Of a stretch of 10,620 bases of DNA, positions 7,118 through 10,620 are shown piece by piece. The notes under the pieces were generated by a model that had not been told where the DNA came from, did no database searches, and saw nothing but the letters and a program-made list of their open reading frames with translations. Origin of the DNA: Planctomycetes bacterium RBG_16_43_13 (GTDB lineage Bacteria > Planctomycetota > MHYJ01). Within the stretch, counting starts at the first letter, position 1. Every line of letters starts with the position of its first letter. Both the position numbers and the translations under genes were made by a program. The DNA is taken from NCBI GenBank assembly GCA_001828445.1, contig MHYJ01000116.1, positions 1-10,620 on the forward strand, given 5' to 3'.

Positions 7118-7432
7118 ATGGTAGTACAGTTTTACAATTTAGCGTTCAATATGTATCACGCAGAAAACGCTCAGCAGATACAGAATCTCTTTCAGACGAC
7201 AGCAAGGGCAGAGAATAGCTTTGCCGCTACTCAAACACAGGATACAGCGAAGTTAGAACAGAGCGAGCAGGTTCAGACCACTACGGCTGTCCAGAATAAG
7301 GAGATAGCGGGCGACGGAAGGGGTGCCCACTCCTATACACTTACCAAAGAAGAGAGGGAAGAAAAAGAAGAGGAAGAGAAGTCACCGCCAGACCCTACAG
7401 GTAAGGGGCAAAACCTTGACTTAGTAGGGTAA
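7118..7432 (+). CDS. Small Gln/Glu-rich protein after fliA, unknown function
   Basis: This is a predicted protein of 104 residues, or 93 if it starts at the second ATG (7151). I do not recognise a family. The N-terminal part (about 1-40) is mildly amphipathic, with MYHAENAQQIQNLFQTT. A low-complexity Gln/Thr stretch (about 40-63) follows, then a run of Lys/Glu residues (TKEEREEKEEEEK, about 76-88) and a short tail PDPTGKGQNLDLVG. There is no signal peptide or membrane helix; most of it is probably disordered or coiled. A stop codon (TGA at 7109) lies just upstream in frame, so 7118 is the earliest ATG. Neither start has a Shine-Dalgarno sequence. From memory, similar short acidic proteins with a Gly-rich, Asp-containing tail follow sigma-28 genes in other bacteria, but I cannot verify that. 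A role with FliA or late flagellar assembly is inference only. Confidence 0.62.
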   Translation: MVVQFYNLAFNMYHAENAQQIQNLFQTTARAENSFAATQTQDTAKLEQSEQVQTTTAVQNKEIAGDGRGAHSYTLTKEEREEKEEEEKSPPDPTGKGQNLDLVG

Positions 7433-7482
7433 ATGTCGTAAATATAGCAATTCCAATTTAGTGTACTTTAACTACCTTTATT
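7433..7482 (+). other. Intergenic gap before surE
   Basis: This 50-bp AT-rich gap separates the small post-fliA gene from surE. I see no hairpin followed by a T-run and no convincing -35/-10 pair, so there is no sign that the transcript ends or restarts here. The surE start is preceded by TACCTTTATT and not by a Shine-Dalgarno sequence. Confidence 0.5.
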
Positions 7483-8295
7483 ATGAAAATATTGTTGACT
7501 AATGATGACGGTATCTATGCTTCTGGGCTTGCCGCCTTGAAGGAGGAATTGGTGAAAATTGGTGATGTTACAGTAGTAGCTCCAGAACGGCAGAAGAGTG
7601 CAGTCAGCAACTCTATTACACTCTATTATCCCCTGATAGTAAAGAAGCATAAAGATAAATTCTGTGATGCGGTATATTCTATTGATGGGACACCAGCGGA
7701 TGCAGTGAAACTCTCTCTGCTGGAACTTTTGCCAGAGCCGCCTGATGTAGTTGTAAGCGGTATAAATATAGGGTTAAATACTGGGAGCAATATACTATAT
7801 TCTGGCACGGTGGCAGGTGCATTGGAGGCATCACAATTTGGCATAACCGCTATCGCATTATCACTCGAACTTTCTGAAAAACCTAATTTTGGTAACGCCG
7901 CTAAAGTGAGCAAAAAATTAGTAGAGCAGATAATGAGAAAGTATGGCAAGAAATTTTCTTCACATAATAAAAAGATGGGAATAGTATTTAATGTCAATAT
8001 ACCTGCCTGTAGGTCATCCAGTATAAAAGGGGTCAAGATAACACGTCAGGAGGACACGCCTTATGAGGATAGTTTCGAACGTCGTGAGGACCCTCGTGGC
8101 AGGACATACTACTGGATAAAGGGAAGCCCTGAGGTGAATTATACTCCTACATCCGGAGACGGTAAAGGTCCAATTCCTACAGACGCCTGGGCTGTAAATC
8201 AGGGTTATGTGTCTATCACGCCACTCCTTCGTGACCTCACCTGTTATCATGTATTAAAAACATTTAGAAAGTTGGGAAATGGCTTTAGAGTGTAG
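7483..8295 (+). CDS. surE: 5'/3'-nucleotidase SurE
   Basis: SurE is a metal-dependent phosphatase that removes phosphate from nucleoside monophosphates and is linked to stationary-phase survival; it acts in the cytoplasm. The 270-residue length is normal. The family N-terminus MKILLTNDDGI fixes the start and supplies metal-binding Asp8 and Asp9. The loop APERQKSAVSNSIT (33-46) holds a candidate metal-binding serine (Ser39). The stretch SGINIGLNTGSNILYSGTVAG (92-112) includes Asn95, the fourth usual ligand, and the family's core signature. DGTPADAV (68-75) is also typical. A middle region (about 195-240) covers the variable C-terminal part. No active-site residue appears lost. It follows the small post-fliA gene by 50 bp in the same direction, so it may be a readthrough member of the flagellar transcript, but no flagellar function is known for the family. 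Confidence 0.95.
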   Translation: MKILLTNDDGIYASGLAALKEELVKIGDVTVVAPERQKSAVSNSITLYYPLIVKKHKDKFCDAVYSIDGTPADAVKLSLLELLPEPPDVVVSGINIGLNTGSNILYSGTVAGALEASQFGITAIALSLELSEKPNFGNAAKVSKKLVEQIMRKYGKKFSSHNKKMGIVFNVNIPACRSSSIKGVKITRQEDTPYEDSFERREDPRGRTYYWIKGSPEVNYTPTSGDGKGPIPTDAWAVNQGYVSITPLLRDLTCYHVLKTFRKLGNGFRV

Positions 8296-8317
8296 TAAAA
8301 TATTACGAATTAATTCA

Positions 8318-8346
8318 TTGTCTTACGTCTAATATATAGATAATAT
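8318..8346 (+). promoter_or_regulatory. Candidate sigma-70 type promoter before the first QW-repeat gene
   Basis: In the 59-bp AT-rich gap after surE, TTGTCT (8318-8323) and TAATAT (8341-8346) are 17 bp apart. Each matches four of six consensus bases. The overlapping GATAAT (8339-8344) matches five of six with a 15-bp spacer. Transcription would begin close to the ATG at 8355, leaving almost no leader. AT-rich gaps often give such matches by chance, so this is tentative. Confidence 0.28.
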
Positions 8347-8354
8347 TTTTTAAT

Positions 8355-9416
8355 ATGGACTATATTAAATTGAAGAGATGTCCTTCTGTAATAGCTGTTG
8401 TAGTTTTCCTAACATTTGCCTTTGTTGTGATTACTCAGGAAAAGAAGCCGCCTATAATAGAGATTACCCCAGAGGGTGTAAAGTCAGCACATAGGGGAAT
8501 TAAGTGGCTAATTGATATACAAAATAGAGATGGTTCTTGGGGATGTGAAAAAGGCGGAGCACCCAGCACTGCTGTAACAAGTTTGGCATGTCTTGCCTTA
8601 ATGTCTGATGGCTCAACTCCTGAGAGAGGGATATATGCTGAGAACATCGGTAAAGGGCTTAATTACATTCTAAATATGACAGGCGGGCGTTCTGGAGATA
8701 TAGCTACTATAGATGCTACGGGGCTTGGATTAGTATTTGACCATGCATGTGCTACTCTATTTTTATCAGAGGTATATGGTATGAACCCCCAGTGGCACGA
8801 TATTGAAGGAGTTAGAGATAAGTTGAAAAAGGCAGTTGACCGCATATCAAGGACACAAAATGCAGATGGTGGCTGGGGCGGTGGGCAGTCGGACATAGCG
8901 TTAACGGCAATCACATGGCTTGCTCTACGGTCTGCCTATAACGGTGGGTTTAATGTTACGGCATCGCTTGAGAAGGTAGAAAAGTTTGTAGTATCTTGTG
9001 CCGATCCTGATGGTGGCTATAATCAGTATCCCAATATGCGTGGTGGAGGTAGCCGTATGTTCTATCCTACCTCTGCCGGCTTGCGTGTTATGTATGGGCT
9101 TGGTAAGAAGGATAGTGAAGAGGTAAAAAAGGGATCTCAGTTACTTCTAACGAAAACGCTCGGTTCTGACTATGGTGGACAGGTAAGCGAATGGGACTAT
9201 GCCGCCGCCTTTTACGCTACTCAGGCACTGATGCACGAGGGAGGAGTATTTTGGAAGGAGTGGTATCCAAAGGTGCGAGAATATTTGATAAAGACACAGA
9301 ATCAGGATGGTAGTTGGACTATAAAGTATTGCAAAACCTGTAGAGCGTATGCGACTGCTATGGCTATATTAGTCCTGAATACACCAAATCGCCTTCTCCC
9401 AATGCTTCAGCTATAA
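8355..9416 (+). CDS. Exported prenyltransferase/squalene-oxidase (QW) repeat protein
   Basis: This 353-residue protein has a hydrophobic N-terminal segment (about 11-27) that should act as signal or anchor, so the rest lies outside the cytoplasm. The body looks like an alpha/alpha-toroid of the terpenoid-cyclase/prenyltransferase fold. QW-type motifs recur: QNRDGSW (56-62), QNADGGW (168-174), the degenerate ADPDGGY (216-222) and QNQDGSW (315-321). Each is followed by a helix of the type TAVTSLACLAL or IALTAITWLAL. I see no DxDD acid motif of squalene-hopene cyclase and no evident zinc site of protein prenyltransferases, so calling it an enzyme is not justified. The end, TAMAILVLNTPNRLLPMLQ, resembles the C-terminus of many planctomycetal QW-repeat proteins as I remember them. 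Six cysteines beyond the N-terminus, including CKTC (326-329), could form disulphides. There is no Shine-Dalgarno sequence. A related gene follows 8 bp downstream. Confidence 0.85.
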   Translation: MDYIKLKRCPSVIAVVVFLTFAFVVITQEKKPPIIEITPEGVKSAHRGIKWLIDIQNRDGSWGCEKGGAPSTAVTSLACLALMSDGSTPERGIYAENIGKGLNYILNMTGGRSGDIATIDATGLGLVFDHACATLFLSEVYGMNPQWHDIEGVRDKLKKAVDRISRTQNADGGWGGGQSDIALTAITWLALRSAYNGGFNVTASLEKVEKFVVSCADPDGGYNQYPNMRGGGSRMFYPTSAGLRVMYGLGKKDSEEVKKGSQLLLTKTLGSDYGGQVSEWDYAAAFYATQALMHEGGVFWKEWYPKVREYLIKTQNQDGSWTIKYCKTCRAYATAMAILVLNTPNRLLPMLQL

Positions 9417-9419
9417 GGG
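9415..9419 (+). promoter_or_regulatory. Shine-Dalgarno-like site overlapping the preceding stop codon
   Basis: AAGGG begins within the TAA stop of the first QW-repeat gene and lies 5 bp before the ATG at 9425. This arrangement suggests translational coupling of the two QW-repeat genes and supports the 9425 start, which also yields a sensible lipoprotein signal. Confidence 0.5.
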
Positions 9420-9424
9420 ATATA

Positions 9425-10620
9425 ATGTTTAAGTTCTGTATTTGTCTGTTCATAGTATCCTCTTTATTAGCTACCTCCAGTTGTGGTAGTAGTGATATTG
9501 AAAAGTCCAAATCAAGAGGAGGTAATATGTCGGGCAATCTCAAGAACAATAGCTCTACAAATTTACAGATAAGGAGAGATGTTTATAAAGCTATAGATAA
9601 GGGTATAGGATATCTAACTTTACAACAGTCATCTAATGGTTGTTGGTTCGACCCTGCTGGTAGTCCATCTGTTGGTATGACGGCGTTAGCTGTGATAGCC
9701 CTGCATAAGTTTAATCTTATTAACACAGAAGATGGTAATAGAGCAAACAAAGGTAGTTTTAACGGTAACATAGATAGGGCAGTTTTATTTCTTCTAAAGT
9801 ATGTAGATAAGGATGGATTACTATCTCAGCCCAATCAGTTCTACTCTGGTTACGAGGTGCCACTTGTTCTTAAAGTTCTCTTGGAAGTAGATAACCGCAA
9901 ATACAAGAAGGAAATAGAGATACTGAAAAGGCAGATATTACTGACGCAACTTACTGAGAATTATAAGTGGCAAGGTGCTGAACGTATGGATAGGACTAAT
10001 TGGCGATATGGTAGCTGGAACTATAATGAAAGCCCTCAGATAGACCCTGATATATCAGTGCATATTTTCAACCTTGATTCACTACGACTGGTTGGGACAG
10101 ATAACGTAAAGGGTGCTATAGAACGGGCAAGCGTGTTCTTGCGACGGTGTCAGAATCTCAAATCAGAAAATGACCTGCAGAATTCTCTCAATGACGGCGG
10201 TTTTAAACACGCGCCTTTTTTGGGCAAAGCCGGTACCGTAGATTTAGATAATGGCGAGGTTGGTATACTATCCTATGGTAGTGTAACCTGTGATGGCTTG
10301 CTTGGGCTTATCTACGTAGGAGCAGGACGAGATTATAAGCCGTTCCAAGCAGGGATTGAGTGGTTGAAAGAGAACTATGCCCTTGACCGTAATCCCGGTA
10401 TGGGTAAAGATACAAAAGATGAGAAACAGTTAAAAGAGGAGAGAAACGTTTGTCTATTTTATTATTATCGGAGTTTAGCTAAATTGTTCGATGCACTTAA
10501 TGAAGATACATTTGTAGACAAAAAAGGCACTAAACACAGTTGGGCGAATGAGCTTGCTGAAAGAATAATCTACCTCCAAAGACAAGATGGTTCTTGGTGC
10601 AATAGTTCAACAACAATGTG
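9425..10620 (+). CDS. Probable QW-repeat lipoprotein, 3' end missing (window edge)
   Basis: The frame is open from the ATG at 9425 to the window end (398 codons plus two bases), so the C-terminus is cut off. The N-terminus has a lysine at residue 3, a hydrophobic core (4-16), then ATSSC with Cys20, which looks like a lipoprotein signal with a non-ideal lipobox (Thr at -3, Ser at -2 and -1). A short Ser/Asn-rich linker (about 21-48) leads to a helical repeat body. QW-type motifs are QQSSNGCW (67-74), NDGGF (256-260) and QRQDGSW (385-391), and YGSVTCDGLLGLIYVG (284-299) resembles repeat helices of this fold. It is related in fold to the upstream protein but not a close copy. There is no visible cyclase DxDD motif, so function is unknown. 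An alternative in-frame ATG at 9527 has a strong upstream Shine-Dalgarno-like sequence but would remove the signal. Confidence 0.82.
   Translation, partial: MFKFCICLFIVSSLLATSSCGSSDIEKSKSRGGNMSGNLKNNSSTNLQIRRDVYKAIDKGIGYLTLQQSSNGCWFDPAGSPSVGMTALAVIALHKFNLINTEDGNRANKGSFNGNIDRAVLFLLKYVDKDGLLSQPNQFYSGYEVPLVLKVLLEVDNRKYKKEIEILKRQILLTQLTENYKWQGAERMDRTNWRYGSWNYNESPQIDPDISVHIFNLDSLRLVGTDNVKGAIERASVFLRRCQNLKSENDLQNSLNDGGFKHAPFLGKAGTVDLDNGEVGILSYGSVTCDGLLGLIYVGAGRDYKPFQAGIEWLKENYALDRNPGMGKDTKDEKQLKEERNVCLFYYYRSLAKLFDALNEDTFVDKKGTKHSWANELAERIIYLQRQDGSWCNSSTTM
9517..9529 (+). promoter_or_regulatory. Internal Shine-Dalgarno-like sequence and in-frame ATG
   Basis: AGGAGG (9517-9522) lies 4 bp before an in-frame ATG (9527-9529, residue 35 of the probable lipoprotein). 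It is the best Shine-Dalgarno match near any in-frame ATG that I saw here. The spacing is slightly short. It may be chance from Arg-Gly-Gly codons, or mark a second, signal-less start. Confidence 0.3.

Noticed and set aside
8331..8354. AT-only hairpin followed by a T-run as a terminator after surE
   Set aside because: The stem would be about five A-T pairs with no G-C pair, too weak for an intrinsic terminator.
8980..9007. A sigma-28-like pattern: AAAAGTTT, 12 bp, then GCCGATCC
   Set aside because: It resembles the FliA consensus (TAAAGTTT, 11 bp, GCCGATAA), but the spacing is one base off, two -10 bases differ, and it lies deep inside a coding region where the bases are explained by the ADPDG repeat motif. 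It could be tested by transcript start mapping.
8355..9416. Calling this gene a squalene-hopene cyclase or a protein prenyltransferase
   Set aside because: It is about half the length of squalene-hopene cyclase, lacks the DxDD motif, has an N-terminal export segment, and shows no evident prenyltransferase zinc site. Only the repeat fold is supported.
1..10620. CRISPR arrays, transposons, phage genes, tRNA or rRNA genes, and defence islands
   Set aside because: I saw no regularly spaced repeats, transposase or integrase motifs, or tRNA-like cloverleafs; coding genes fill almost the whole window.

Overview
The window looks like a bacterial chromosome segment at the distal end of a flagellar export and regulation cluster. 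All eleven genes I can support are on the plus strand and packed closely. DNA is moderately AT-rich, with a strong preference for the isoleucine codon ATA. The combination of a FlhB starting MPEDSFEEKTEPATPRR, an flhF-flhG-small membrane protein-fliA order, and tandem secreted prenyltransferase/squalene-oxidase-repeat (QW-repeat) proteins suggests Planctomycetota or a related lineage. This assignment is inference from pattern memory; no marker in the window proves it.

Layout. Positions 1-662 hold the 3' part of fliR, whose N-terminus lies upstream of the window. Then come flhB (675-1748) and flhA (1775-3844), so three core membrane parts of the flagellar type III export gate are in a row. Next are flhF (3892-5088), the SRP-type GTPase that places flagella, and flhG (5117-6037), its MinD-like ATPase regulator. 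A 78-residue two-helix membrane protein (6059-6295) precedes fliA (6305-7075), the flagellar sigma-28 factor. A small Gln/Glu-rich protein of unknown function (7118-7432) follows, then surE (7483-8295), a housekeeping nucleotidase. The last 2.3 kb hold two different exported proteins with QW-type repeats: a membrane-anchored or secreted one (8355-9416) and a probable lipoprotein (9425 to beyond the window end).

How it works together. FliR, FlhB and FlhA form the export channel, substrate switch and energising gate. FlhF and FlhG set flagellar position and number. FliA switches on late flagellar genes. Gaps from fliR to fliA are about 10-50 bp and I see no terminator, so this is probably one transcript. 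The downstream part (surE and the QW-repeat proteins) has no evident flagellar role. A weak promoter candidate in the 59-bp gap after surE may start a new unit.

Points worth a second look are: NPTE in place of NPTH at the FlhB autocleavage site; mostly non-Shine-Dalgarno starts with a recurring CTTTATG-like context; a 9-bp perfect hairpin carrying a Shine-Dalgarno-like sequence inside flhA; the two unassigned small flagellar-cluster proteins; and the QW-repeat pair. I found no CRISPR array, insertion sequence, RNA gene, phage gene or clearly new defence system. No stretch longer than 60 bp lacks a gene.
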